Part shown: positions 33,195 through 42,694 of the stretch, in pieces
How the letters are laid out: each line of letters opens with the position of its first letter
Position numbering within the stretch: position 1 is the first letter of the stretch
DNA from: CAWABB01 sp963701735
GTDB taxonomy: Bacteria > Bacteroidota > Ignavibacteria > UBA10030 > UBA6906
Reading direction: 5' to 3'
DNA length: 64,000 nucleotides
Assembly (NCBI GenBank): GCA_963701735.1
Contig: CAVPBI010000026.1
Coordinates: forward strand, 558,001 to 622,000
Notes under the pieces: model-generated
The model's input: only the letters and a program-made list of their open reading frames with translations
Database searches by the model: none
What the model was told of the DNA's origin: nothing
Position numbers and translations under genes: made by a program

Positions 33195-35627
33195 TTACCT
33201 GCCCTCGAACGACTGCAACGTCCGTTCGATAACCTCGTTCTGGACGCCCGGAGCCAGTTTGGTGAAGAAGGCACTGAAACCGGCTACGCGAACCACCAGG
33301 TCACGGTAGTTTTCAGGGTGCTTCTGCGCGTCCCTCAGGATGTTGGTGTCCAGGACATTGAACTGGATGTGATAGCCGCCGTTGTCGAACAGGGTTTTGA
33401 CCAGATTCAGCACGTTGTCCCTGCCCTTGCGGGTCTTGAGCTGATCCGGCGGGAGTTTCATGTTCATGTGGGTGGCGGTGTATTTGATGGCATCCTGAGC
33501 CTTGGCCGCCGACATCACCAACGCGGTGGGTCCGTTGACATCGGTGCCCGGCATGGCCGACAGACTTCCATCGGTGAGGGCCACTCCGGCTCTCTTGCCG
33601 TTAGGCAAGGCGCCCGTGACCATCCCCATCAAGTTGTGGATGCTCTTGGTATAGGCATCCGGCGTTGATTTGATGTCTTTGCTGAGGTAGTTGCCGCCTC
33701 CGTCGACATTGTTGAAAGCCTTGAGGATGCTTTCATATACCCGGTGCGTCATCCGGTTCATTTCCGGGATGTCGTTACCGTGCTTGGGTGCGCCCTCATA
33801 GCACAGCTTCCTGACCTTCTCGTATTCCCCCTCGAAGTTGGCCGCCAGGGCTTTCTTGAGTTCGGCCATCGTCAGCTTCTTCTCGTCATAGACCAGGTGT
33901 TTCACGGCCATCAGCGAGTTGGCCGCGTCCACACCACCCACCACAATCTGGGCAACGGTGTAGTAATTGGCCCCGCCGTTCCACACTTCAGTGCCGGTTT
34001 CAATGCAACCGCCGGTCAGGAGCGAGCGCCACGGAACCGGGAGGAAGTCAGCGCACAACATGCTGGCGATCCAGGCACCCCGGCGGAGGACATCCTCATT
34101 GAATTGGAGTTGGTGCTCGAAGGCCGCATACAACTCCTCGAAGGTCTTGAAGGTCTCGGGGTCGCCGGTCTTGGGTCCGATCTGCTGCTTGAGTCGCGGA
34201 TCGAAGCCATTGTTCATCGTGAATTCGATGATTTTCCCCAGGTTGGGCTGGCCTTCCACCGGGTGACCGGTCTCGTAAGGAATGTAGGAGCCTACACAGG
34301 CGCCGATGCAGGTGCGTCTGGCTTGCTCCAGAGTGATGCCCTTCTTGGAGTCGCCGAACAGATGGAGGGCGCGTGTCATCATCACGTCGCCATTCACGAA
34401 CTGAGGCATGCCCACACCGGTGCCGATGACATCCAGGACCTTTTCCAGGAATTTGCCGCTCATCTTCTCCGTCCAGCAGCAGGACAGCGGCGGCTGCGGC
34501 AAGTGAAGGTAGCCGGAGGCATCGAGGATCAGGTAGTCCATTTCTGCGGTGGCATCCTCGCCATCCACGGTGTAGCCGCCGAGCGTGATGCTCTGGCCCA
34601 GGTCGGCCGAGTTCTGCAAGGCGACCTTCTCGCCGAAGTAGTAGCCGATTTCGTTCAGCTTGATGAAGAGGTTCTGGAGCATGAACGTCGCGTCTTCCGG
34701 ACCGATCAGCCCGGCCGCCTTGTCGCGTTGATAGTAGGGCTCGAGGTTCTGGCCCAGATAAGCCTCGGAGTAACCACAGCCGACCTGTTCCAGTTCCGCG
34801 CAGAGGTGGCAGAAGAAGTGAACTTGAATAGCCTCTCTCAGGTTGCGGGCTGGATGCTCGGGGACCCATTCGCAGGTTTCGGCAATCGCGATCAACTCCG
34901 CCTTGCGGATCGCGTCCTTCTCCTTGGCCGCCATGTCCCGCGCCAGTTCGGCATAGCGATGAGCCAGGCGGACGATGGACCGCATCAAGATGAGGCTGGC
35001 CTCATAGAAGTAGAGCTTGCTCGCATTCGACAGGCGCATTTCGAGGGCCGCCTGACGCTCCTCGACCTCCTTGATCATGGCGGCCAGACCATGGTTGTAA
35101 ATCCTGGGGTAGTTCAGGTTGCCGCCGCCACCCGGCCAGTCAAAGAAACTGATGACAAAGCCGGAATCATAGCAAGGTTTCGGATCGAACCCATACTTCT
35201 TCTCGAAGATCTCCAGTGTGCGGGGCTTCAGCGCCCGCTTTTCCCAGTAGTCCAGCGCCCACTGGTTCACTCGCTTGTCCTCCGGGTCCTTGCACTTCTC
35301 GACGGTGTTGTCGTCCTTCATCCAATCGATGTTCCATTCCGGATACGTGTAGATGCCGTTGACGGTGCTGGCCATGCTGCCCACGAAGACGTTGTCGTCG
35401 ATGTAGAGCTTCTTCCGCTCCAGCAGGGTGGCCATGAACTTGGCGCGACGCATGATGTTCTGGTCGCCTTGAGTCGCCGCGTAGACCTCCTCCATGATCC
35501 TGATCCGCTCGAAATCCACCTCGGCGGGAGTACTCCTGAGCTGCTCTTTCAGACGGTCGATCCGTCCGTTGTCGGCTTTCACCCGACCGGTGGATGGCCT
35601 CGTCTGACCCGATGGATCGTGTGCCAT
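33195..35627 (-). CDS. Glycyl radical enzyme of unknown substrate
   Basis: 810 aa, cytosolic. The radical motif is RVAGFSAFFTKL near the end, with Gly783 as the radical site. The thiyl loop reads CIGACVGSYIPYETG, with Cys444 as the likely active-site Cys. It lacks the Glu two residues after Cys found in GCVE-type eliminases (choline lyase, diol dehydratase, isethionate lyase), has no adjacent Cys pair as in pyruvate formate-lyase, and is not the CMSPG of benzylsuccinate synthases. LSCCWTEKMSGKFLEK near residue 380 is also unusual. It could be a decarboxylase or a new class. GAGGAG precedes the ATG. Activase and PFK-like genes follow. Confidence 0.9.
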   Translation of the reverse strand: MAHDPSGQTRPSTGRVKADNGRIDRLKEQLRSTPAEVDFERIRIMEEVYAATQGDQNIMRRAKFMATLLERKKLYIDDNVFVGSMASTVNGIYTYPEWNIDWMKDDNTVEKCKDPEDKRVNQWALDYWEKRALKPRTLEIFEKKYGFDPKPCYDSGFVISFFDWPGGGGNLNYPRIYNHGLAAMIKEVEERQAALEMRLSNASKLYFYEASLILMRSIVRLAHRYAELARDMAAKEKDAIRKAELIAIAETCEWVPEHPARNLREAIQVHFFCHLCAELEQVGCGYSEAYLGQNLEPYYQRDKAAGLIGPEDATFMLQNLFIKLNEIGYYFGEKVALQNSADLGQSITLGGYTVDGEDATAEMDYLILDASGYLHLPQPPLSCCWTEKMSGKFLEKVLDVIGTGVGMPQFVNGDVMMTRALHLFGDSKKGITLEQARRTCIGACVGSYIPYETGHPVEGQPNLGKIIEFTMNNGFDPRLKQQIGPKTGDPETFKTFEELYAAFEHQLQFNEDVLRRGAWIASMLCADFLPVPWRSLLTGGCIETGTEVWNGGANYYTVAQIVVGGVDAANSLMAVKHLVYDEKKLTMAELKKALAANFEGEYEKVRKLCYEGAPKHGNDIPEMNRMTHRVYESILKAFNNVDGGGNYLSKDIKSTPDAYTKSIHNLMGMVTGALPNGKRAGVALTDGSLSAMPGTDVNGPTALVMSAAKAQDAIKYTATHMNMKLPPDQLKTRKGRDNVLNLVKTLFDNGGYHIQFNVLDTNILRDAQKHPENYRDLVVRVAGFSAFFTKLAPGVQNEVIERTLQSFEGR

Positions 35628-35772
35628 TGTACCCTCTCCTCAGATAGTGAATGCAGAATGTACCATGAATGCATGAAGTTGCTCGTGAGAAAGATCAATC
35701 CGAACGGTTGTCCATGAGCGCACCTGGTTGAATGACAGTCGCATCGGTGCGTCCTGACCCCGCGTCAACCGG

Positions 35773-37455
35773 TCAGATCACCCTGTGCGACCTCGCCAGC
35801 ATCCCGCCGGAGATGTTCCTGGCCTTGAACCCGTTCTGCAACAGGATGCGCGTCGCGAAGTACGCGCGCACCGCCGACCGGCAGATTACGTTGATCTCCC
35901 TGTCGCGCGGGAGCTCGCCCATGCGGGCGCGGAGCTGTGGCAGTGGGATGTTGACAGCCCCCGGCACTGCCTCCGCCTCGACTTCGGGAGGATTGCGTAC
36001 GTCCAGGAGGAATGCACCGTTCAGTGCCTCCCAGTGGGTGAGCGGCATGTCGCCGCGGAGCACGTCCGCCGCGACCATACCGGCGAAGTTCACGGGATCC
36101 TTCGCGCTGCCGAACGGCGGCGCATAGCACAGCTCGGCCTCCTCGAGGTCGTAAATGGTGCACCCCATCTGGATCGCCATCGCGAAGGAATCGATCCGCT
36201 TGGGAACGCCGTCCTCTCCGAGCACCTGCGCTCCGAGCAGCTTACCGTTCGATTTTCTGAACAGCGCCTTGACGACCAGCAGCTTCGCCCCCGGGTAGTA
36301 CCCGGCGTGCGAGTTGGGATAGAGATAGATCTTCTCGAAATCCGTATCGCCGAGCCGCTTCAGGGTCTTCTCGCTCGCGCCGGTCGAGGCGATCGCCGCG
36401 TCGAACAGCTTGCAGATCGATGTGCCCTGCGTGCCCCGGAAGCGGGAGTCCCGCCCCGCGATCACGTCGGCCACGATCCGACCCTGTCGGTTCGCGGGCC
36501 CGGCAAGCGGAATGAGGGTCCACTCCCCGGTCACGAAGTCCCTGACCTCGACGGCATCGCCCACGGCGAAGATATCGGGATCGGAGGTCCGCATCTGCTC
36601 GTCGACGCGGATGCCTCCGCGCTTTCCCAGCTCCAGCCCGGCCGCCTTTGCCAGCGCTGTTTCCGGTCGCACGCCGATCGCCAGGATGACGATGTCCGCT
36701 GGGAGGGCCTTGCCCTTTTCTGTCAGCACCTCAAGCGCCCCGTCCGCCGTCTTCTTGAATCCGGCGACGCCGTCGCTGAGCACCACCCGGATGCCGTGCT
36801 TTGCCAGGTAGCGTTCGACAAGCCGCGCCATCTCGGGATCGAGCGGAGGCATGACCTGGTCGAGCTTCTCCACCAGCGTCACATCCAGCCCGCGTTCCTT
36901 CAGGTTCTCGACCATCTCGAGGCCGATGAATCCGCCGCCCACCACCACTGCGCGCTTCGGTCTGGCGACCGAGTCGATGCCCTTGAAGGCATACCCCACG
37001 CCCTGTTCCCGGTCCCGCTCCAGCCATTCGCGGATATGTCGCGCATCTGGCACTGTCCTGACAGAGAAGACTCCCGGCAGGTCGATCCCGGGAAGCGGCG
37101 GGCGGATGGGCGCAGCGCCTGGCGAGAGAACGAGCCTGTCGTACTTCTCGGTGGTGACCGCGCCTGTCCGGGTGTCCTTCAACTGCACCGTTTTCGTCTT
37201 CGGCGAGATCGCGACCACCTCGCAGTTCGTGCGGCAGTCGACGTTGAAGACGCCCCGGAACATCTCTTCGGTCGCCACCAGCAGACTGGCTTCCTGCTCG
37301 ATGGAGCCGCCGACGTGATACGGCAGCCCGCAGTTGGCATATGACACGTACGGCCCGCGCTCCACCATCACGATCTCCACCTTCTCATCGAGTCTCCGAA
37401 GCCGCGCCGCGCACGACGCTCCCCCCGCAACCCCACCAACGATGACGACTTTCAT
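35773..37455 (-). CDS. CoA-disulfide reductase-like flavoprotein with C-terminal rhodanese domain
   Basis: 560 aa. Residues 1 to about 455 form a pyridine-nucleotide-disulfide oxidoreductase: FAD site VIVGGVAGGASCAARLRRL, redox Cys43 in SYANCGLPYH, NAD site AVVVGGGFIGLEMVENL near 170, and DIFAVGDAVEV near 295. Residues about 465-560 form a rhodanese domain with NGAFLLDVRNPPEVEA and the active Cys in NVICRSAVRAYF. CoADR-rhodanese fusions reduce CoA disulfide, persulfide or polysulfide. A sulfur role fits the nearby desulfinase-like cluster, but that is inference. AGGAG lies 8 bases before the ATG, which overlaps the stop of the short ORF at 37452. Confidence 0.92.
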   Translation of the reverse strand: MKVVIVGGVAGGASCAARLRRLDEKVEIVMVERGPYVSYANCGLPYHVGGSIEQEASLLVATEEMFRGVFNVDCRTNCEVVAISPKTKTVQLKDTRTGAVTTEKYDRLVLSPGAAPIRPPLPGIDLPGVFSVRTVPDARHIREWLERDREQGVGYAFKGIDSVARPKRAVVVGGGFIGLEMVENLKERGLDVTLVEKLDQVMPPLDPEMARLVERYLAKHGIRVVLSDGVAGFKKTADGALEVLTEKGKALPADIVILAIGVRPETALAKAAGLELGKRGGIRVDEQMRTSDPDIFAVGDAVEVRDFVTGEWTLIPLAGPANRQGRIVADVIAGRDSRFRGTQGTSICKLFDAAIASTGASEKTLKRLGDTDFEKIYLYPNSHAGYYPGAKLLVVKALFRKSNGKLLGAQVLGEDGVPKRIDSFAMAIQMGCTIYDLEEAELCYAPPFGSAKDPVNFAGMVAADVLRGDMPLTHWEALNGAFLLDVRNPPEVEAEAVPGAVNIPLPQLRARMGELPRDREINVICRSAVRAYFATRILLQNGFKARNISGGMLARSHRVI

Positions 37456-37556
37456 GACATGCTCTCCTGAATGGTTTTCCGAAACAATCTGTCCCGCTCA
37501 CTGTCGAAGTGGTGCAATCTGGCCCCCTCAATCCGCTGGGCGAGGAAGCTAACCAT
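37452..37556 (-). pseudogene. Short C-terminal gene fragment (MIP-tail-like)
   Basis: 34 codons from ATG 37556 to TGA 37452-37454, whose last bases overlap the start of the flavoprotein gene. The sequence holds RIEGARLHHFDSERDRLFRK, 12 of 20 identical to the tail of the remnant at 22435-22596. It looks like the surviving 3' end of a deleted gene, possibly an aquaporin, now acting as spacer. It could still be translated and couple the next gene. Confidence 0.45.
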
Positions 37557-37562
37557 CGCCCA

Positions 37563-38612
37563 TCACACACCCGAGAATTGAATAACGACCTTGATGTCAT
37601 CCGGCCGCCGTTCCAGCGCCCGCATGAAATTCTCCGGACGTTCGGTACGCGTGATGAGGCCCGCCAGCCACTTCCGGTCCGCGCGCGCCAGGAACCCGCC
37701 GGCCTTGTACCAGTGCCGCTTGTTGGCGTTCACGCTCCCCACGATCACGTTGTTCCGGAGCACCGCTGCCGCGGCGACATCCGCGATGGCCGCCCCAGCC
37801 GCCGCGCCTCCCCTGCCGACCCCAGTAAGGCACACGATGCCGCCCGCCCCGACCTTCAGAATGGATTGAGCGATGACCGTGCCGACACCCGTACACTCGA
37901 TGATGATGTCCGGCTCGAAGCCAACGTCCGAGACGCTCGACGAGTGATACGTCGCCCCTAGCGCTTTCACGAGTTCGGGCTTGTTGCCGGTCGTGACGCG
38001 ATCCAGGACATGAACGTCCAGCCCCGCCAGCTTGCCGATAAGAGCCGCGAGGAGGCCGATGGGTCCTGCCCCCGTCACGAGCACATTTCTCGGTTCCCAG
38101 AATGAGCGCTGTCCGACCGCCTTGACCATCTCCCACGCCTTCGCGACGACTGTTGTCGGCTCCAGCAGGACGCCGAGAATCCCCAGCGAGGGATCCACCT
38201 TCATGGCGTACTCGGGCTCGATTCTCCACCGCTCTGACATGTACCCGTCGATCTGCTTGATGCCGCGCTCGGTATACTGTCCGTTTCGGCACATGTCCCA
38301 CTCCCCCACCGAGCAGTTCGGGCACGGGATGGGATCCGGCCGGCGCACGATGCCCACCACGAGGTCTCCCGGCTTGAGGCCGGAGTTCGGACCCGGATCG
38401 ATCACGCGGCCAAGCGACTCGTGCCCGAGAACGAGCCGTGACCTTCCGGAAGGGGCCCATCCGTATTTCCCCTCCACGATTTCGACATCGGTCCCGCAGA
38501 CTCCGACGGCGACCGCCTCCACCAGCACCGAGCCGTCGCGCTGATCGGGCTCCGGAACGTCCTCCCATCGCGCGCTGCCGGGCCTCATCGGCTCAACCGT
38601 GATCGCTTTCAC
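37563..38612 (-). CDS. Glucose 1-dehydrogenase-type MDR oxidoreductase
   Basis: 349 aa from a GTG at 38612 (VKAITVEP) with GAAAGGAC upstream. Medium-chain dehydrogenase: GVCGTDVEIVEGKYG and LVLGHESLGRVID carry zinc ligands Cys and His-Glu; PDPIPCPNCSVGEWDMCRNG resembles the structural-zinc or lid loop; YTERGIKQIDGYMSERW and VLLEPTTVVAKAWE are characteristic of bacterial and archaeal glucose dehydrogenases. The NAD(P) site is NVLVTGAGPIGLLAALIGK near residue 180. It oxidises glucose or another aldose to the lactone. It overlaps the GH63 gene stop by 4 bases, so glucose released by that enzyme could be its substrate. Confidence 0.88.
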   Translation of the reverse strand: MKAITVEPMRPGSARWEDVPEPDQRDGSVLVEAVAVGVCGTDVEIVEGKYGWAPSGRSRLVLGHESLGRVIDPGPNSGLKPGDLVVGIVRRPDPIPCPNCSVGEWDMCRNGQYTERGIKQIDGYMSERWRIEPEYAMKVDPSLGILGVLLEPTTVVAKAWEMVKAVGQRSFWEPRNVLVTGAGPIGLLAALIGKLAGLDVHVLDRVTTGNKPELVKALGATYHSSSVSDVGFEPDIIIECTGVGTVIAQSILKVGAGGIVCLTGVGRGGAAAGAAIADVAAAAVLRNNVIVGSVNANKRHWYKAGGFLARADRKWLAGLITRTERPENFMRALERRPDDIKVVIQFSGV

Positions 38613-41401
38613 CTGGTCTGTCCTTTCTTCCTCGAAGTGCCGGTTCCGCCGGTGACCGAGGCTTTGATGACTGTTCGCTCGAAGTCGCTCTCCCCGGCCA
38701 TCTCTTGCGTGATGAGGCCGTTGGCCTGAATGATCCGGGCGATGCAACCGGTCCATCCGGTCTGGTGGCTGGCTCCGACCCCCGCGCCGCTGTCGCCGTG
38801 GAAGTATTCATTGAACAGGATGTTGTCCCGCCAGTGCGGATCGGTCTGGAACTTCTCCATACCCCCGAACACCGGCCGCCGCCCGGACGCGTCCAGTTCG
38901 AATGTCGTGATCAGCCGCTCAGCCAGTTCGCGCGCCACATCGATCAGGTTCATTCGGCGGCCGGAGCCGGTCGGACATTCCACCGTGAAACTGTCGCCGT
39001 AGTACGCTCCCAGCCGGAGGAGGGCCGTGTACAGCATGAGGTTGACCGGCATCCAGACCGGACCTCTCCAGTTGGAATTTCCCCCGAACATGCCGCTGTC
39101 GGAGTCGGCAGGCAGGTATGACACGCTGAACTCCTGGCCGCCATGCCTGAAGACGAACGGGTGGTCCAGGTGGTAGCGAGACAGCGCGCGAATGCCGTGA
39201 GGACCGAAGAACTCGTTCTCATCCAGCATCCGTTCGAGAATCCGGCGGAGCTTTTCCTCGTTGAGGATGGAGAGCATTCGCCTGCCGCCCACGCCCGGCG
39301 TGGTCGGCATGTGAACCGTCATGGCGAGTTCGGGATGGCGGGCCATGAACCGCGTCGCGTACTGTCTGAACCTTGGCAGTCTCTCCAGGATATCCTCTTC
39401 GAAGGTGGCCACAGCGGCCAGCGGGAGCAGACCCACCATCGACCGTACCTTCAGCCGCCTCGAGCTGCCGTCAGGGAGGCGCAAGACATCGTAGAAGAAG
39501 CCGTCCTCCTCATCCCACATCGACTCGCTCCCGCCGCCGAAACGGTCCATGGATCCCGCAATCCACATCGTGCTCTCGGCGAACTTCGAGACGAACTGCT
39601 CGTAGTGCGGCTCAACCAGGGCGAGTTCCACGGCGATCCGGACCATCTGCTGGCTGAAGAAGACCATCCAGGCCGTTCCATCCGCCTGCTCGAGATGCCC
39701 GCCCGTCGGCAGGGGGGCGCTGCGATCGAACACGCCGATGTTGTCCAGGCCGAGGAATCCGCCCTCGTAGACGTTGCTCCCGTAGCGGTCCTTGCGATTG
39801 ACCCACCAGGTATAGTTCAACAGCAACTTCTCGAAGGCTGCCTTGAGGAACGCGATGTCTCCCTTCCCGTTGTTGTTGGCCTTGTCCCCCAGGTAGATCT
39901 GCATCGTGGCGTAGGCATGGACAGGCGGGTTGACGTCGCTGAAGTTCCACTCGTAAGCCGGTATCTGACCGTTCGGGTGGATATACTCGTTGCGGAGCAG
40001 CAGGGCCAGCTGAGACTTCGCAAAGTCCGGATCGACCGTGGCAAGTGGGAGCGCGTGAAAGGCCAGGTCCCATGCCGCGTACCACGGATATTCCCACTTG
40101 TCGGGCATGGAGACGATGTCATTATTGACCAGGTGGAACCAGGACCCGTTGCGCACGGCAGTGCGCTCTGCCGGAGACGCGCCTGGCCCGATGTTGTGTT
40201 CCTTCAGCCACGCGTGAACATCGTAGTAGAAATACTGCTTGCTCCAGAGCATGCCGGCAAGAGCCTGGCGCATGACCAGAGCACGGTCGGGAGAAGCTTT
40301 GACTGCCGGCGGAGTGATGCTGTCATAGAACTCGTCCGCCTCGCGGATTCTCTCCTTCATGACGTCGTCGAAGCCCTTGAAGGCGCCTCCGGCCTCAGCG
40401 GGGAGATCTCTGGTCAACCGCAGCCGGATGGTCTGTGACTCTCCGGGCGCGACACTCAGCGTGTAGTGGGCCGCCGCTTTTGTCCCGGCCTGCGCGGGAT
40501 TCACCGCACCCTGCGCCCCGTGGACCACGAAGTTGTTGATACCGTCCTTGACGTACGGGGAAGCGCTGGGCGTCCCGAACAGCCGTTCGTTGTTGGTTTC
40601 GTTTTCGGTGAAGAGAAGCGGCACCGTCCGGTCACAGTAGAGCGTGTAGTCGGAAAGCAGGCCCCGGAAGAGATCGTCCGTGTGGCGGGCGGATATGGCG
40701 CTGAGCTCCGGGTGTTCCACCCGGGCGAGAACCGGTTTCGTCCCCCCGCCTGCCCATGACCAGGTGTTGCGGTACCAGAGAGTCGGAAGGACGTGGAGGA
40801 GAGCTGCCTCGGGGCCGCGGTTACAGACGGTGATCCTGATCAGAATATCCTCGGGCCCCTCCTTCGCGTATTCGACGAAGACGTCGAAGTACCGGTCACC
40901 GTCGAAGATGCCCGTGTCAAGCAGCTCATACTCCAGTTCCTGGCGGCCGCGCCTGCGGTTGGTCTCGATGAGATCCGAATACGGATAGGCCGCCTGGGGA
41001 TACTTGTAGAGGTACTTCATGTAGGAATGCGTCGGGGTGCTGTCAAGATAGAAGTAGTACTCCTTGACGTCTTCCCCGTGATTCCCCTCGCTGTTGTTCA
41101 GCCCGAACGCCCGTTCCTTCAGGATCGGATCGGATCCGTTCCAGAGCGCGAGCGCGACACAGAGCACCTGGTGCTCGTCCGACACGCCGGCCAACCCATC
41201 CTCGCCCCATCTGTAGGCGCGTGATCGGGCCTGGTCATGGGTGAAGTAGTTCCAGGCGTCGCCCCCTTCACTGTAATCCTCGCGCACCGTCCCCCACTGC
41301 CGCTCGGAAAGGTACGGCCCCCATTTTCGCCACGGGGCTTTCCCTTCCCGCGTTTCGCTCAACCGCACCTTCTCGGCTGGTTCGGTTCGTTTCGCTGTCA
41401 T
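38609..41401 (-). CDS. GH63-like glucosidase
   Basis: 930 aa, no signal peptide, ATG at 41401 with AAAGGG upstream. It resembles bacterial members of GH63: an N-terminal beta-sandwich region (LSERQWGTVREDYSEGGDAW, AYRWGEDGLAGVSDEHQVLC) and a C-terminal (alpha/alpha)6 barrel from about residue 380 with WEYPWYAAWDLAFHALPLA, QIPAYEWNFSDVNPPVHAYA, GGFLGLDNIGVFDRS and NSNWRGPVWMPVNLMLY. The family removes glucose from alpha-glucosides such as glucosylglycerate, mannosylglycerate analogues or oligosaccharides. The next gene, glucose dehydrogenase, overlaps it by 4 bases, which suggests glucose release followed by oxidation. Confidence 0.9.
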   Translation of the reverse strand: MTAKRTEPAEKVRLSETREGKAPWRKWGPYLSERQWGTVREDYSEGGDAWNYFTHDQARSRAYRWGEDGLAGVSDEHQVLCVALALWNGSDPILKERAFGLNNSEGNHGEDVKEYYFYLDSTPTHSYMKYLYKYPQAAYPYSDLIETNRRRGRQELEYELLDTGIFDGDRYFDVFVEYAKEGPEDILIRITVCNRGPEAALLHVLPTLWYRNTWSWAGGGTKPVLARVEHPELSAISARHTDDLFRGLLSDYTLYCDRTVPLLFTENETNNERLFGTPSASPYVKDGINNFVVHGAQGAVNPAQAGTKAAAHYTLSVAPGESQTIRLRLTRDLPAEAGGAFKGFDDVMKERIREADEFYDSITPPAVKASPDRALVMRQALAGMLWSKQYFYYDVHAWLKEHNIGPGASPAERTAVRNGSWFHLVNNDIVSMPDKWEYPWYAAWDLAFHALPLATVDPDFAKSQLALLLRNEYIHPNGQIPAYEWNFSDVNPPVHAYATMQIYLGDKANNNGKGDIAFLKAAFEKLLLNYTWWVNRKDRYGSNVYEGGFLGLDNIGVFDRSAPLPTGGHLEQADGTAWMVFFSQQMVRIAVELALVEPHYEQFVSKFAESTMWIAGSMDRFGGGSESMWDEEDGFFYDVLRLPDGSSRRLKVRSMVGLLPLAAVATFEEDILERLPRFRQYATRFMARHPELAMTVHMPTTPGVGGRRMLSILNEEKLRRILERMLDENEFFGPHGIRALSRYHLDHPFVFRHGGQEFSVSYLPADSDSGMFGGNSNWRGPVWMPVNLMLYTALLRLGAYYGDSFTVECPTGSGRRMNLIDVARELAERLITTFELDASGRRPVFGGMEKFQTDPHWRDNILFNEYFHGDSGAGVGASHQTGWTGCIARIIQANGLITQEMAGESDFERTVIKASVTGGTGTSRKKGQTR

Positions 41402-41499
41402 GATGATCCCTTTTCGGCCGCTCAGTCGTGAACTATGATATGAAGGACAGGATGTTGATCCGGCACACCGTTGCCCGAGTGTACCTTCACCGATTCTTG

Positions 41500-42234
41500 T
41501 CAGAAAACGAATGTCACTCCCAGCGCGGGACCGGACACGGTCATGTCGTACCGGAACTCATCCCCCCCGCTCCCCGCCTCGTAGTCATTGTAGAGCCAGC
41601 GATATCCGCCCACAACCGCGACAAGGTCACTGGCACGAAAATCGATGTAAGCCGCGAGTTGCCAGGTCAGCCTTGACCCGATGCCGAATCCTCCGATGTC
41701 GGCCCGACCTCGCAATGTCCACCGGTCCGCCACCTGCCCTGTCAGCCGGGTGCCGATGACCGGATCGAACCAGTTCCTGGTCCCCGCGGATTCCCTCTCC
41801 CGCTCACCCTGAAACAGGATGTCGCCGGAGAGCGAATTGAACCGCACACCGGCAAGCGCGGCCACCCATGAATTGAACTGATAGGCTCCATCCACCTCGA
41901 CCAGCCATTGGTCCAGGTCGATCTCTGCCGGCGGCCTGTCCGTCGTGCTGCCGAGTCCCATGTAGATCAGATCAACCGTGCACGACCAGGGCCCTGACAT
42001 GGCGACGAAATTCAGCATGGCGCCGAATTCGAGGTTTTCGAGGATATCGCCGAAGCTTGCATCCAACGCGGTGGCGCGTCCGTGGATCGCGACGTCCCCG
42101 TTCATCCCCGTGCCGACCAGATACGGGGTGACACGGAATGTCCAGTCGTCCGGCTCCTGCTGCGCGATGACCGGGCTGGCGGGCAGCGCGAGCGCCGTCA
42201 CCAGCGCCATAGCGATCGAGGCCATCCTACTCAT
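41500..42234 (-). CDS. Outer-membrane beta-barrel protein
   Basis: 244 aa from ATG 42234; a GTG at 42243 is in frame. Signal peptide ends in PASPVIAQ. Mature strands such as WTFRVTPYLVGTGMNGDVAI, RWTLRGRADIGGFGIGSRL and AAYIDFRASDLVAVVGGYRW with a final ALGVTFVF indicate a barrel of about 8-10 strands. Function unknown. It overlaps the monooxygenase-fold gene by a few bases and probably lies on the same sigma-54-type transcript. Confidence 0.75.
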   Translation of the reverse strand: MSRMASIAMALVTALALPASPVIAQQEPDDWTFRVTPYLVGTGMNGDVAIHGRATALDASFGDILENLEFGAMLNFVAMSGPWSCTVDLIYMGLGSTTDRPPAEIDLDQWLVEVDGAYQFNSWVAALAGVRFNSLSGDILFQGERERESAGTRNWFDPVIGTRLTGQVADRWTLRGRADIGGFGIGSRLTWQLAAYIDFRASDLVAVVGGYRWLYNDYEAGSGGDEFRYDMTVSGPALGVTFVF

Positions 42235-42583
42235 GTCGATCACTCACATCGGTCTGATCGATGTGGCTTCTTGCCGCTGCGATGGTTTCGAAACCGCTCG
42301 AGTGGGTGACCTCATCGAACCTGATCTCGGGATGTCCCTTTGCCATCTCGACCACGAGGAGGATCCTCTGATAGTCCGAAGAGCGGAGGTGCCGCTGCAG
42401 GTCCTCCTGGCTGGTCCAGAATTCCTCTATCATCAGTGCGTGATCCAGCTGCAGATCCCGATAGATCCGACAACTGACACACCCGGGCTCGATTCTGGTT
42501 CGCTCAGCCACGGGGCGCAGGACCTCTAGCGCCTCCCTGGCCTTCCCGGGAGACAAATCCAAGCGGATAGTTGCGTGCACCAT
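42227..42583 (-). CDS. Antibiotic-biosynthesis-monooxygenase (ABM) fold protein
   Basis: 118 aa from ATG 42583; a TTG at 42628 is an alternative. ABM/ferredoxin-like alpha-beta fold: VHATIRLDLSPGKAREALEV, RIEPGCVSCRIYRDLQLDHA, LMIEEFWTSQEDLQRHLRSS and HPEIRFDEVTHSSG. Such small proteins are oxygenases, heme-degrading enzymes or quorum-signal related proteins, usually dimeric. The substrate is unknown. It is the first gene behind a likely sigma-54 promoter at 42695 and overlaps the barrel gene. Confidence 0.82.
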   Translation of the reverse strand: MVHATIRLDLSPGKAREALEVLRPVAERTRIEPGCVSCRIYRDLQLDHALMIEEFWTSQEDLQRHLRSSDYQRILLVVEMAKGHPEIRFDEVTHSSGFETIAAARSHIDQTDVSDRHE

Positions 42584-42694
42584 GTGAGCATTCTCGAGTG
42601 GAAGATCGACCGGTATCGGTTTGCACAAAGAACCGGAAGGTGAGGCGGCCCACCGCAGAACGGAGATTTAGTTGCGGGAGACTAACAGAGGGAG

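Noticed and set aside
33744..35717. 657-codon plus-strand frame opposite the glycyl radical enzyme gene
   Set aside because: The minus-strand frame has all motifs of the family; the plus frame has no recognisable domain.
41440..41500. Second sigma-54 promoter before the GH63 gene (GGCACACCGTTGC)
   Set aside because: Spacing between GG and GC is 9 instead of 10 and it points the wrong way.
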